Shown here: in pieces, positions 24,409 to 35,797 of the stretch | Layout of the letters: every line of letters begins with the position of its first letter | How positions within the stretch are numbered: the stretch's first letter is position 1 | NCBI RefSeq assembly: GCF_002099425.1 | Contig: NW_018344004.1 | Location: 5,633,501 to 5,697,500, forward strand | Length of the DNA: 64,000 nucleotides | From: Phascolarctos cinereus | Lineage: Eukaryota > Chordata > Mammalia > Diprotodontia > Phascolarctidae | Direction: 5' to 3' | Position numbers and translations under genes: made by a program | Notes under the pieces: model-generated | Database searches by the model: none | What the model saw: the letters and a program-made list of their open reading frames with translations, nothing else | Told to the model about the DNA's origin: nothing

Positions 24409-25433
24409 GAAATAATGACTTTTTTTTTCCCCAATTATGCATGTGAAATCACGCAAAGTATATTTCCATATTTCAAAAAAAAGAAAAACAAAACCAAGAA
24501 TGGTTGGACCAGTTCACTACTCCACAAAGAGGTCATTAGTTCATTAACAAAAGGCCAAATCTAGCTATTGCTTCAGGTCCAGTGAACACTTATGTTTTCT
24601 TGAATGTCAGCAAGGTCCGTATCTAAAGTTAAGTTGATGATGTCAGTGATGTTAAAACTTTCTGACAAATACTTATCAATAATTATTAAATTAAATCTCT
24701 TTGATCTAATTTCCAGGTCAGTTTTTTAAGAAGATATTTCAAATCTCATTTTTTAAAAATTTATTTTATTATACTTGATGTTTCGTGGAGTCATTAGCTT
24801 CCAGTTGCTCAATTCTAATTCTTTTTTTATATAAATTTATTTATTTTTAGTTTTCAACATTTATTTCCACAAGATTTTGAGTTCCAAATTTTCACCCCAT
24901 CTCACCCCTCCCCATGCACCCTCATTGAAAAGGCAAGCAACTCAATATAGGCTATACATGTGCAGTTATGCAAAACACTTCCATAGTAGACATGTTGTGA
25001 AAAACTAACTCTATTTCCCTTAATCCTATCCCCCCCCATTTATTCTATTCTTTCTTTTGACCCTGTCCCTCCTCAGAAGTATTTGCTTCTGATTACCCCC
25101 TTTCCCAATCTGCCCTCCTCTCTGTCATCCCCCTGTTCTCTTGTCCTCTTTTCCCCCTATTTTCCTGTAGGGTAAGACAGATTTCCATACCCATTTGAAT
25201 GTATATGTTATTCCCTCCTCAAGCCAAATCCTATGAGAATAAGATTCATTCATTTCCTCTCACCTTCCCCCATTTCTCCTTCACTGTAAGAGCCTTTTCT
25301 TTTGTTTTTTTTTTTTGTGAGATAATTTATCCTGTTCTACCTCTCCCTTTCTTCTTCTCCTAGTATAATCTTTTCTTATCCCTTAATTTTATTCTCCAGA
25401 TATGAACCCTTAATCTTCAACTCACCCTGTGCC

Positions 25434-25482
<49 letters not shown>
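25434..25482. repeat. (CTAT)n microsatellite
   Basis: About 12 tetranucleotide units inside the HAL1 spacer. Confidence 0.95.
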
Positions 25483-25604
25483 CACACATATAATTTTCCC
25501 CCCTCCAACTACCCTAATACTGACAAAGTTCTCATGAGTTATAAATGCCACCTTCCATTCAGGAATGTAAACAGTTCAACCTTAATAAGTCTCTTATGAT
25601 TTCT

Positions 25605-26700
25605 CTTTCCTGTTTACCTCTTCATGTTCCACTGGAGTCTTGTTTTTGAAAGTCAAATTTTCTATTCAGCTCTGGTCTTTTCCTCAAGAATGCTTGAAAG
25701 TCCTCTAATTCACTGAATGACCATTTTTCCCCCTGAAGGATTGTACTCAGCTTTGCTGGGTAGGTGATTCTTGCTTGTCCTTTGCCATCCAGAACATTAT
25801 ATTCCTGCGGTCCTTTGATGTAGAAGCTGCTAAATCTTGTCTTATCCTGATTGTGTTTCCACATGCTTGAATTGTTTCTTTCTGGCAGCTTGTAATATTT
25901 TCTCCTTGACTTGGGAACTCTGGAATTTGGCTACAATATTCCTAGGAATTTTCCTTTGGGGATCTCTTTCAGGAGGAGATCAGTGGATTCTTTCAAATTC
26001 TATTTTGTCCTCTGGTTCTAAAATATCAGGGCAGTTTTCCTTGATAGTTTCTTAAACAATGATGTCTAGGCTTTTTTTTTGATCATGGCTTTCAGATAGT
26101 ACAATAAGTTTTAAATTTTCTCTCCTGGATCTATTTTCCATTTCAGTTGTTTTTCCAATGAGATATTTCACATTATTTTCTTATTTTTCATTCTTTTGGA
26201 TTTGTTTTACATGCCTCGATTTCTCATAAAGTCACTATCTTCCAATTGCTCTATTCTAATTTTTAAGGAAGTATTTTCTTCAGTAATTTTTTGGGATTCC
26301 TTTTCCATTTGGCCAATTTTACTTTTTAGGACATTCTTCTCATTGGATTTTTGGACGTCTTTTGCCATTTGGGTTAGGCTATTTTTTAAGGTGATATTTT
26401 CTTCAGTATTTTTTTTGGGTCTCCTTTAGCAAGCTGTTGACTTGTTTTTCATGATTTTCTTGCATCATTCTCATTTCTCTTCCCAGTTTTTCCTCTACTT
26501 CTCTTACTTTTTTCTCAAAATCCCTTTTGAGCTCTTCCAAGGCCTGGGACTGATTCATATTTTTCTTGGAGGCTTTGGATGTAGGATCTTTGACTTTGTT
26601 GTCATCTTCTGGTAGTATGTTTTGATCTTCTTTGAGACAAAACTAAGATAATATAGTCTGACTCTTTTTTGTGCTGCTTGCTCATGACCTGGGCCAATTA
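25605..26700 (-). pseudogene. HAL1/L1 ORF1 remnant
   Basis: Minus-strand 25864-25622 encodes the ORF1p C-terminal domain: HNQDKTRFSSFYIKG, ITYPAKLSTILQGEK, FQAFLRKRPELNRKF, cf. human ISYPAKLSFISEGE and VTTRPALKELL. Upstream (25900-26180) lies the RRM-like part. 26290-26440 holds repeated coiled-coil units with about 61-62-nt spacing ('ccatttggccaatttt', 'gccatttgggttaggc'). Stops interrupt the frame. The family role is RNA binding and chaperoning of the LINE particle. Confidence 0.85.
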
Positions 26701-27974
26701 CTTGAGTTTTAAACTCTTTGTTAAGGTAAGAGTCTGCTTCCAATGTGGAGAACATAGTGTCCCAAGCTTCAGGGGTTTATACAGCTGTTTTCAGAGATAC
26801 TTGTAGGGAACAGTAAATTTTCAGTACTTGCAAGGTGGTATGATAAGGGGGGAGGTGTTTACTTCTTTCCTGGCCTGTGGTCTGATCTATGAGTAACCAC
26901 AAGCACTCCTTTCTGTCCTGGAACTGTGAAGAAGTTTTCCTCTGCACTGCGACTGCAAGCTCTACAATGCCAGCACTCTTCCTCACCCCAGGACCGCTGC
27001 CCAGAACTGTGACCCACATCCAAGCATGGGCAAAGCAAGAGATTCCTGCCTCAGCACTGGCAAAGAGATCCCTGTAATCTCCTTCTAATCAGCCACTCAA
27101 TTCCCCTTCAGTCTGTGGTCCAGAAGCTCAGGACACAGCCACCACCCTGGCGCCCACACTTTGAGCTCTGGAGCTGGCTCTGACCTAGCTCCTCTCTCAG
27201 CACCACAGAAACAGACTTTTCCCACTGACTTTCTAAGTTGTCTTTGGTGTTTGTTGGTTGAGAGGTCTGGAAGCTGCCACAGCTGCAGTCCTCTGAGGCC
27301 TGCTCCAGGTTCACTGCAGCCTGCACACCCACACCACACTGTGCTCCTCTCCTTGCCCAGTGTGATATACCTTTCTGATCAACCATCCAGGTTGTCTTGG
27401 GATGGAAATTTACTTCACTGTCTTTTTGTGGGTTCTGTTGCTTTAGAATTTGTTCAGAGCCACTTTTTATAGGTATTTGGAGGGTTTGGGGGAGAGCTCA
27501 AGCAAGTCACTGTTTTCACTCTGCCATCTTGGATCTGCCCCCTGAAATAATGACTTTCTTCTAGATTATTGCAACAACCTCCTAGTTAATCTGTCCATTT
27601 CAAATCTCTCCATATTATAAAACAGACTACATATTCCTGCCAGAATATTTTATTTAAGTACAGTCTAATAATGTAACTCCCCTATGTAATCAATTCCAGT
27701 GCCTCCCTATTACAACTAAGATAAATTTTAACTCATTTCTTTAACTATTTAAAACTTTCACAATCTTGCTCCAACCTAACTTTTTAGGCTTACTGAACAT
27801 CAGTCTCTGCACTTTCTGACCAGAAAGCCAAACTGGCTTTCTTTGTGTTCCTCAGACATGGCACTCCATCTTCTATCACTGTGCCTTTCAAATGGCCATG
27901 CCCCACACCTGGAATGCACTCTCTTTTCACCTCCACCTCAAATAATTCCTTTCTTCCTTGAAGAATGAGCTCAG

Positions 27975-28125
27975 AGGGGCAGCTGGGTGGTACAATGGAT
28001 AGAGCTCTGGCCTTGGAGTTTGGAGGACTTGCTTTCAAATCCAGCCTCAGACACTTGACACTTACTAGCTGTGTGACCCTGGGCAAGTCACTTAACCCCA
28101 ACTGCCAAAGAAAAAAGAAAAAAAA
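27975..28125 (+). mobile_element. tRNA-derived CORE-SINE in L2, with imperfect TSD
   Basis: Plus-strand head 'ggggcagctgggtggtacaa', then 'cagcctcagacacttgacac', CORE 'ctgggcaagtcacttaaccc' and an A-rich tail (28107-28127). AAGAATGAGCTCAG (27961-27974) and AAGACTGATCTCAG (28126-28139) match at 12 of 14 and fit a target duplication. One of the better-preserved SINEs in the window. Confidence 0.85.
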
Positions 28126-28275
28126 AAGACTGATCTCAGGTACCACCTAATACAGAAAGCCTACTGTGATTCTCCCAACTGCTAGTGCCCAAACTATGAT
28201 GTATTTATTATCCGTATACTTATGTACTTGCTCCTTTCTCCACTTAAATCACCTCCTTCTTTATATTGGTTTTGT

Positions 28276-28375
28276 ATTGGAGAAGGAAATGGCAAACCCC
28301 TCCAGTATCTTTGCCAAAACCCTGTAAAGGGGGCGCAAAGAGTCAGATATGACTGAACCACTGAACAACAACTAT
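28276..28375 (+). mobile_element. Mar1 SINE tail (RTE-like) fragment
   Basis: 'ttggagaaggaaatggcaaa', 'ctccagtatctttgccaaaa', 'cgcaaagagtcagatatgac' and 'tgaaccactgaacaacaac' make up the RTE/BovB-like 3' part of Mar1. The CORE and tRNA parts are missing; it interrupts the L2 just before its 3' end. Confidence 0.75.
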
Positions 28376-28455
28376 AATCGGCATCATGAGTGCTAGAATG
28401 ATGTCTAGTACATAGTATGTGCTTAATAAGTGCTTCTTGAGTGATTGATGCAGCT

Positions 28456-28759
28456 AAACCTTCTCGACATTTTGCAATCCCTCAGCTTATCTATTATTCA
28501 ATATTTCTTTAGACTCCTTTATACTGGAGATTAAAAAGTACAACAACAATGAAAACAACAACAACAAAAGATAAAAAGAGCAAATTAAACAAAGGCATGT
28601 TTGCCTATTTTTCTAAAAGTGGGCAAGGGAGAAAAAGTAGAGAAAAAAGGGATTATATGTGAAACTTTGAAAATCTATAACATAAATTCAATATATTATT
28701 TTCAAAATTGTTCTGCTTGTCTGTATTTCTTTCTGAAGTTCCTTATTTTCTCTTTTGTG
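28456..28759. other. unassigned, with (CAA)n
   Basis: A short (CAA)n run at about 28548-28567. No other element recognised. Confidence 0.4.
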
Positions 28760-29177
28760 AATGAAAAAAAATTTTCAGTGACCTTTTAATTTCTTTTTTC
28801 CCACCCTATCAGAAACTCCCTTCTACTGCCCAACACTTCCCCCAACATGAAAAAAAAAGAAAAAGTCTTTGAAACAATAAGCATAACCAAGCAAATACAT
28901 GAATATAGTTATTGTTTCAATAAATATATTTCTCATCTTGTATCTTAAGCTTACTCTTTTGTTAAATGATTGTTAGTGTGCTTCATTTTCAGACCTAACA
29001 GTTCCCTGGAATTGTGGTTGGTTGCTTCATTGATTAGAATTCCTAAGTTTTTCCAAGTTTTCTTTATAATATTTTTCCTGGTGTATAAATTGTTCATTTG
29101 GTTCTTCTCACTTCATTTTGCATCAGTTCATACAGGTTATCTCAGGTTTCTCTTAACTGTCTCCTTCATTGTTTCTT

Positions 29178-29255
29178 CTGTGTGTGTGTGTGTGGCAATT
29201 GGGGTTAAGTGACTTGCCCAGAGTCACACAGCTAGTAACTTCCTCCTAGCTGCCC
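29178..29255 (-). mobile_element. truncated CORE-SINE with TSD
   Basis: 'ggcaattggggttaagtgac' plus 'cagagtcacacagctagtaa' and then directly 'cctagctgcc': the middle of the SINE is deleted. Near-identical 17-nt repeats 'ctccttcattgtttctt' (29161-29177) and 'ctccttcattatttctt' (29256-29272) flank it. A short (TG)n lies at its left edge. Confidence 0.75.
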
Positions 29256-29388
29256 CTCCTTCATTATTTCTTACTGCATATTAATGTTTCATTACAGTAA
29301 TATAATAAAATTTATTCAGTCATTCCTCAGAAGATGGGTATAATCCTTGATTCTAGTTCTTTGCTACAATTAAAATAGCTGATATAAC

Positions 29389-29500
29389 ATATATGCACAT
29401 TGTGTATATGCAGGTACATATACATATATATCCATATGCATGTGTGCTTGCACATATATGTGTTTATGTATATGCATGTATACATACATACATACATACA

Positions 29501-29531
<31 letters not shown>
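29389..29531. repeat. ATGC/ATAC alternating repeat
   Basis: TA/TG/CA mixture passing into about 12 ATAC units (29480-29531). It produces repeated His-Thr-Tyr-Ile frames on both strands. Confidence 0.9.
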
Positions 29532-29867
29532 GTAGACATTACATGTGGGTCCTGGATCTTTTGGGATATAGGGATCATATTGACATAGCTAAATCAAAGG
29601 TATGCATAATTTAGTGATGAGATACAGTTTTAAATTGTGTTCCAATTTAAAGTACTATCAACAATGAACTAACATGATTGTTTTTGAATAGTACCTCCAA
29701 CAATTTTCATTTTTCTTTTTCTTTTATTTTTTTCACCTTTGCTTATGTAATAGGTATGAGATATGTTATGATCTGGACTTTGAAACCTTTTTTTTCCCTT
29801 TGTGAATTGTCTGTTCATACATTTTAACAAATTATCTGTGTGGGAATCGTTGTCATTCTTATGTAAG

Positions 29868-29930
29868 AGTGTCCCCAAAATCATAGTATAGTTTAGGTCA
29901 TTAAAAATCATCTATAATACAGACCACATT
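29868..29930. mobile_element. possible mariner-type terminal fragment
   Basis: 'gagtgtccccaaaatcatag' with 'tagtttaggtcattaaaaat' resembles marsupial Tc1/mariner termini of the gtgtcccaaaagtcttagtg type. No partner inverted repeat was found, so this is only suggestive. Confidence 0.3.
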
Positions 29931-31096
29931 ATAAACAAGGAGGACTAGATTGATATCTTAGACTTCTCAAATATCTTCAAAACAGAAATTTCAGCTGATT
30001 TAGAACACCCAGAATCCAAAAGAAGGTTTAAAAAAATTGATCTGACTTCTACATGGAGCTCATTCAACCGTCTTCCTTCAATACCTCACACTATCAGCTG
30101 TGTGACTGCACTAGCTGACCCAAATAGGCTTGCAACAAAGATTGACCACATACCCCCTGTACCTTCTCTCTTTTTAGTGCCATAGAGATCTTGGCTCTAG
30201 GGTACAGAACAAAAGCAAAGGAAAGTCATCAAGAGAGTGTATGATATGAAAAGATGTGATCATCACATATCAAGAAGGAGGATGACAGCTACCATCATGG
30301 TAACTCAAGGTGTCAGGAAAAAGTGAGTAATTTCTTCAGCATGTTGAGTGGATTCCCTGTGGCAAACATTTGTACAGACGTGGATAAAAGACAGATAGGA
30401 CTGGCAGATATGAATGGATTACATATTGCATCATTGGAGAGAACTCATAAGTCAATGAGATCATAGATCTTTGGTTTTTTTTTTTTTTAGTATTTGCACG
30501 TAAAATTTTTGAGATTGTTGGGCAAAACAGTTCTATTAATTTAAAAGTAAAAGATGTATGAACAATGATGCATTTATGTGAAAATCAACTGTATGCCCTG
30601 TATGAGAAGAAATGCATGCATTCCAAAAGACTATATGAGAGAAACTATGTAGGTAAAAATTGAAAATCTTATGATTCCATAGTAGTGCTAAAATAATGTA
30701 CCTTCCATTGATGAATATTATTGTTTATTTTCTTGGCCCAGTATTTTAAGTAGCTGATGCTTTTATGTTTCTCTTTTATTTCAAGAGATTTCTATCATCA
30801 CTGTTTTGGGCAAGGCATAGGGGTTGGATAACTCACCTGCTTATTGAGTGCTATAATGGAGTCATATTATGCTAAGGAACAATAAAATACTGCTTAAATG
30901 GAGTTGAAAACTAAAGTAATACACATTTGCCCAGATGTTCTAAAATTGGAGATCATCGTAAACACAGGCTGGCAGGAGAGATTGAAGAGGGGCGGAGGGG
31001 AAGGACTCAGATGAAGAGCTCGGAGTGTGCTTTATATTTATTGTCTGTTATTCTCAAACATGAGGTCAGACGTTAGTAAGAATCAAGATTTAGCCG
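29931..31096. other. unassigned
   Basis: 30190-30470 could be a fossil LINE 3' part ('ggactggcagatatgaatgg', 'gagagaactcataagtcaat'), but I could not place it. A T run lies at 30477-30489. Confidence 0.3.
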
Positions 31097-31245
31097 AAGG
31101 AAAGAAGGAAGGAAGGAAGGAAGGAAGGAAGGAAGGAAGGAAGGAAGGAAGGAAGGAAGGAAGGAAGGAAGGAAGGAAGGAAGGAAAGGAAGGAAGGAAA
31201 GTAGGAAGGTAGGTAGGAAGGAAGCAAGCAAGGAAGGAAGGAAGG
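31097..31245. repeat. (GGAA)n microsatellite
   Basis: About 30 GGAA/GAAG units, with GGTA/GCAA variants at 31201-31235. Encodes repeating Lys-Glu-Gly-Arg or Leu-Pro-Ser-Phe artefacts. Confidence 0.95.
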
Positions 31246-31379
31246 CAAATCAATGTATTGGCAATATTTGATAATGTAGACCTCTTTTCATTCTTATGGT
31301 TCATCCCTTTCAACCTGAGAGGAAGAAAGTAGATGCACTATCAATTCAGATTAGTTATTACCTTTCCCATTCACAACAT
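31246..31379. other. unassigned
   Basis: Short unassigned gap between the microsatellite and the L2. Confidence 0.3.
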
Positions 31380-33865
31380 CAAGCCCCACTCTGCACTTCT
31401 CTTCAGTAACCACCATTCTGTCTGATTCAGAATTCAAGCTGTGGAGCAATCAACCATTTTCCTTGTCATGTCTAACTATGAACCTTGTTCCTGATTGGTG
31501 GTTGCCTCTGTGACCTAATACATCTACCTTGGACTTCAGCTTCACTTTTCTTCATTTCACACTCCTGAGAATGATAACTATTCTCACATTTGGTCATAAC
31601 TTTCACATTCTAGTGACTCTAAACTCCTGCAGATAATATTCCAAATTCCATTCCATATCACTTACCAAGAAATTCTGCATTCCCATTCCCCTTTAACTGC
31701 CCCACCCCAAAGCTTCATCCTAACTCCAGCCATCCTTTTGACTATGCCTTCCTGAACATGTCAATAGGCACCAAATTTCCCTTCATCTTAAATCTATTCA
31801 TCTCCAACTCCTTCCTTCCATCTTAGCTTTAGGTCTTACTGAAACCTGGCTTCCTCCTGGTGACACAATCTCTCTGGCCACCCCAACCAGTACTTGCTGC
31901 ATCTTTATTAATTCTCCTTGGCTAACTGGTTAAGGCAGGGGAATTGAAATACTCCTTGCTCCCCATGGCTGCTTCCAGGTTCTCCACCTTCCTCTGTCAC
32001 TCAATAACTTCTCTTCCTTTGAGGTTTTTGTCATTCACATCTAACTCCCTATCAAAATTCTGGTAGCTGATGTCTACAGATGCCCAGGTCATTCCCCTTT
32101 TTCAGTAAGTTTGATACCCGGCTTATGATATTTCTGTCCTCCCCAACTTCTGTCTTCCTACTAAGAAACTTCAAAATATGTATTGGTTTTCCTTCAAATA
32201 CCCTAACTACTTAATTCCTCATCCTACTCAACTTCCATGAACTACTCTTCTACCGAACCTCAGTCACACTCAAAGATCTTGCCACCACTCTCAAATATAC
32301 TGTGCTCAAGAATGCTGAAATTCCATAATTAAAAAAAAAACCTATTGATTTTTCACTTTTCCTTCTACCTTCCTTTGTATAAACTTTCTCTTTATCTACA
32401 CCAAATAAGCTCCAATCCCTGGACCATAATTTTTATCCCAGACTATCTCCACTGAACTAGCTACTCTCTCTTCTTCTTTATCTTGACTCCTTGGTGAATC
32501 AATTCAATTCTACACTGTCCTTTTCTCTTGAGGCTCTAGCTCCCTTATATGGGCAACTAAGCCCAGTCAAATCTCATTTTTTGACTATTCTTTCCATTCA
32601 TTCACACTCTTTCCCTTATTTCTAGTCTCTTCCTCTCTAATGGATGATTTCCTACTGCCTAAAAGTATGCCCATGACTCCCCTATCCTGAAAAAATATCC
32701 TCACTTGATCCTTTTATCCTAGCTAATTACCCTATATCTCTTCTGCCCTTTGTAGCTAACCTCCTTGAAAAGTCCATCTACAATAGGTGCCTCCACTTTC
32801 TGTCCTCTCACTTTCTCTTTAACCTCTTACAATCTGGCTTCTGACCTTATTCCACCAAAACTGTTCCCTACAAAGTTCCTAATTACCTTTTAGTTGCCAA
32901 ATCCAATGGTCTTTTCACAACCCTCATTCTCCTTGACTTTTCTGCAGCCTTCAAAACTGTTGATCTCTCTCATCTCCTAGACAGTCTCTTCTTTCTTGAT
33001 TTTAAGGACACCACTATTTACCTGGTTTTCCTTCTACCTGTCTAATCACTCCTCTGTAACTTTTGCTGGATCTTCCTCTAGATCTTTCTTTCATAGATGT
33101 CCTTCAGGATTACGTCTTAGGTCCTCTTCTCTTCTCCCTCTATAACAGGCCTGCACAACTTTTGGCCCACAGGCTGTAAGTGGCCCTCAGGCACACCGAA
33201 AGATTTCAGATGACCCTCGAAAAATGTAGAGGATATTTTCTTCTACATTTTTCATGGGCCGTCCAAAATCCTTTGGCATGCCACAAGTGGCCTGAGGATT
33301 GCAGGTTGTGCAGGGTCTGTAACATTTCACTTGGTGATCTCATCAGCTCCCATGGATTTAATTACCATCTTTATGCCAATAATTCTCAAATCTACCTATT
33401 CTGCCTCAATCTTTCTGTTCTCCTCTTACTTTGCACCTCTAATTGCCTTTCAGATATCTCAAACTGGATGCCCAGTAAATATTTTAAATGTAATATTTTC
33501 AAAATGGAACTCTTTGCCTTTCCTCCTTAGCCACCCTCCTCCTACCTTCTCTTTTGCTATAGAGGGCAATACCATCTTCTCAGTTCCTCAGGCTCACAAC
33601 TTAGGAGTTTTTCTAGATTCCTCACTATCTCTTACTTCCCCATATCCAATCTGTTGCTAAGGCCTGTGGATTTCACCATTCAAATTCACCATTCAAATAT
33701 TCCTTTTTTTCTGACATGATACTGCCACCACTCTAGCACAGAACCTTATCACCTCATGCCTTGGATTATTACAATAACCTGCTTGTGAGTCTACCTGACT
33801 CAAGTCTTCCCACTGCAATCCATCCTCCTTTCAGCAATCCCAATGCCTTGCATATAGAAGGCTCT
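31380..33865 (+). mobile_element. L2 LINE, about 2.3 kb excluding insertion
   Basis: Contains an L2 endonuclease phrase, 'ggtcttactgaaacctggct' (31833; LTETWL), RT-region phrases 'ccacttctgtcctctcac'-like near 32795 and 'aaaactgttgatctctctca' (32953), then 'tttcacttggtgatctcatc' (33326), 'ttgcctttcagatatctcaa' (33442), 'tcttcccactgcaatccatc' (33805) and a shortened 3' end 'gccttgcatatagaaggctc' (33845). The region between 33830 and 33840 skips several hundred consensus bases. 5' limit uncertain. Split by a foldback element. Confidence 0.75.
33147..33315. mobile_element. hAT-like foldback MITE in L2
   Basis: A 169-bp element with terminal inverted repeats: 'cctgcacaac' at 33149-33158, with its reverse complement 'gttgtgcagg' at 33305-33314. 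The inner sequence is a long imperfect palindrome centred on 'aaaaatgtaga' / 'tctacattttt' around 33222-33252. TCTATAAC (33139-33146) and TCTGTAAC (33316-33323) form an 8-bp duplication with one mismatch, the hallmark length of hAT transposons. No coding capacity. Family name unknown to me. Confidence 0.75.
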
Positions 33866-35644
33866 TAGTAAATGTAATGAAAAAACAAAGCAATAAATTG
33901 ATACACACATACAAGATATATCAATACATTCTTTAAAACAGGGCTTTGGGCTACAGGAACTTGTCATAGCCAATTGTAGCACAGGCAAAGGCCTAGTCCT
34001 CTGGGAAAGTATGGAGAAAAGTTGAATTATGGCTTGATGGGAATGATAGAATCAGCTAATTCTAAATTTAGAAATTTAAATTTAGAAAGAAATTCAGGGG
34101 CCTTTTTGTGCAATTCAAAACCTGAAAAAAGAATGTCTACTCTCACATACATGAAAAGAGTAGATCACCTTCTTCTGGAAAACTTTCAATGAAAAGAACC
34201 CTACTACCTAAGTGAGTGAATTCCACCTGGAGATTACTTTAATTTTTAGAATGTTTTTCTTGACATCAAACCTAAATTTTCCTTTTTGCAGTTTTCATTC
34301 AGGTTCTGTCTTTTGGGACTTTGAAGATCAGTTTAGCCATTACCCATGGATCATCAATGGCCTCATTCTGCCTATAAGGGAAACTGAGGTGTGGGGTGAT
34401 TAAGTGATTTGTTCAGGCTAACCCAGGTAGAAGAGAGTAAAGTTGATCTCTTCCTAATAGGAATATATTGTCATTTTTAATAGAAATTATTGCTCTAATA
34501 TAAAGGCAATTGTAATCTCAGTGTTTCATATTACCATAGAAAAATCAATCTGATAAGGCCTCTAGTATAAGTTGTGCCAAAGAATGAACTTATACATCCT
34601 TGACAACTCAGAATTTCAAAAGCATTCCAAGCTCATACCCACCCACTGTCTCATGAATACACATTCCTATACATGCACACAATGTATTCATTGGGAAATA
34701 GATACCCGGACATGATAAGCACTTTTTATTCTGATTGGAATTATATTTGTAGTTCTATAGCTGCACCAGACAGAGATTTATACTCCAATAAAACTTAATT
34801 ATAACTTTTCTCTGACACAGAGATGAAGTGACTTTCCAATGTCATACAGTGAGAAAATAGCAATTCCCAGTACAGTGCTTTATCTAGCAGACAACTATGA
34901 TTTGTTGTGAAATAATAATTGCTAATTGCTTTTGCTACACCTTTCATCCAGAAGGATTTGAAGTCAGAAGGAGGCTTTATGCAATGGACAACAATGCCTT
35001 GTAAAAGAAACGTTTTTTCTTTTACATTTATGTCAAATGAATTTTTATCATTTGATGGTTTCAATGACAATTCCAGTCTAATTCTCTAATGACAGGTGTT
35101 GACCTTCTTCTAGCTGAGACTGCTAATAAAGTAGAGTCATGTCTCAGCCTTCCTGATGAAAGTAATGTTTTCAAATCAGGGAAAAAAGAAATCTGGAAGC
35201 TGGTCTGTGGAATTTCACATAATAGAAATACACAAATTTTTATCCACCCACCAATTCCACTACCGGACCAATGATAAACATTGGCAAATTTGGGGTGTTT
35301 ATTAGCAATTGATTAGCAATCAAAGCCTGAAGTATATAGGGGGCAGCCATTAGACCAGTATAGAATACATAGACATTGTCTTTCCTGATTATATGGAATT
35401 TCCTTTTTGGTTGTATCTACATGATGCCCAATATCTGTATGTTAAGCACTGTATTGACAAAGCACACATTGATTTGTTTTTAATTTTTAGACAGATAGCT
35501 TTGTGAGTTAATGGTCAGCAAATAACCAAATAGAGAGTATTCAGTTTTTATGCTATGGCTGCTTCCTGGATTTCCCTAATGTGATTAATTCATTTCATAA
35601 GCATTTAGGAAGTGCCTCACATATGAAATGCACCAACAATAGTC
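33866..35644. other. unassigned
   Basis: A short MIR-like antisense phrase at 34360-34440 ('gggaaactgaggtgtggggt', 'gattaagtgatttgttcagg'). Otherwise nothing recognised. Confidence 0.35.
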
Positions 35645-35797
35645 TTTATTGTGATCACTTTGTTGACATTTTATCTCTTTGGGGCAACACTTCTTTCTTT
35701 ACGATGCTAAGCACAGACACTTTTATTGTGATCACTTTGTTGACATTTTATCTCTTTGGGGCAACACTTCTTTCTTTACGATGCTAAGCACAGACAC
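35645..35797 (+). repeat. perfect 76-bp tandem duplication
   Basis: 35645-35720 and 35722-35797 are identical, from 'tttattgtgatcactttgtt' to 'gctaagcacagacac', with one T between them. Found only here in the window; not a microsatellite unit. Confidence 0.95.

Larger units (their letters stand above)
24423..27543 (-). mobile_element. L1/HAL1 composite insertion with 14-bp TSD
   Basis: Flanked by perfect direct repeats GAAATAATGACTTT at 24409-24422 and 27544-27557, and a T run at 24421-24428 marks the minus-strand 3' tail. In sense order: 5'UTR (27543-26700, ending at the complement of 'gatccaagatggcagagtg'), ORF1 (26700-25605), purine-rich spacer (25600-25050), HAL1-type 3'UTR (25050-24840). 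A further L1-derived stretch (24830-24429) follows, with an ORF1 scrap (24700-24825), an ORF2 C-terminal scrap (24500-24530) and another 3'UTR end. No endonuclease or RT is present. Removing it restores L2 continuity. Confidence 0.85.
27544..28455 (+). mobile_element. L2 LINE, right part with 3' end
   Basis: Continues 24408: 'gattattgcaacaacctcct' (27564), 'ccagtgcctccctattacaa' (27695), 'caatcttgctccaacctaac' (27761), 'cacacctggaatgcactctc' (27904), 'caggtaccacctaatacaga' (28137), and the 3' end 'gtctagtacatagtatgtgc' with 'taataagtgcttcttgagtg' (28402-28443). Interrupted by two SINE pieces. Confidence 0.8.
28760..29870 (-). mobile_element. old L1 3' end, interrupted
   Basis: Antisense L1 3'UTR/ORF2 C-terminus order, weakly conserved: 'attgattagaattcctaagt' (29028), 'catcagttcatacaggttat' (29120), 'attcagtcattcctcagaag' (29313), 'gggtcctggatcttttggga' (29548), 'aatcaaaggtatgcataatt' (29592), 'ttgtctgttcatacatttta' (29806). 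More diverged than the copies at 1722 and 49560. It contains a SINE and a tetranucleotide repeat. Confidence 0.6.

Noticed and set aside
25434-25482. Possible CRISPR-like array
   Set aside because: A plain tetranucleotide microsatellite without spacers; the same applies to 29480-29531.
27097-27472. Several 80-103-codon ORFs on both strands
   Set aside because: They lie in the GC-richer 5'UTR of the L1/HAL1 composite. An antisense ORF0-like role was considered but there is no supporting motif.
27975-28055. tRNA gene
   Set aside because: It is the tRNA-derived head of a SINE, followed by CORE sequence and an A-rich tail, so not a functional tRNA.
30000-30470. RTE/BovB-like 3' end
   Set aside because: Some phrases seemed familiar, but I found no consistent motif or frame; left as unassigned.
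31027-31313. Lys-Glu-Gly-Arg and Leu-Pro-Ser-Phe repeat ORFs
   Set aside because: Both are the (GGAA)n microsatellite read on opposite strands.
33180-33660. Overlapping 116- and 109-codon ORFs
   Set aside because: They run from the foldback element into L2; the protein text is L2 remnant and not a host gene.
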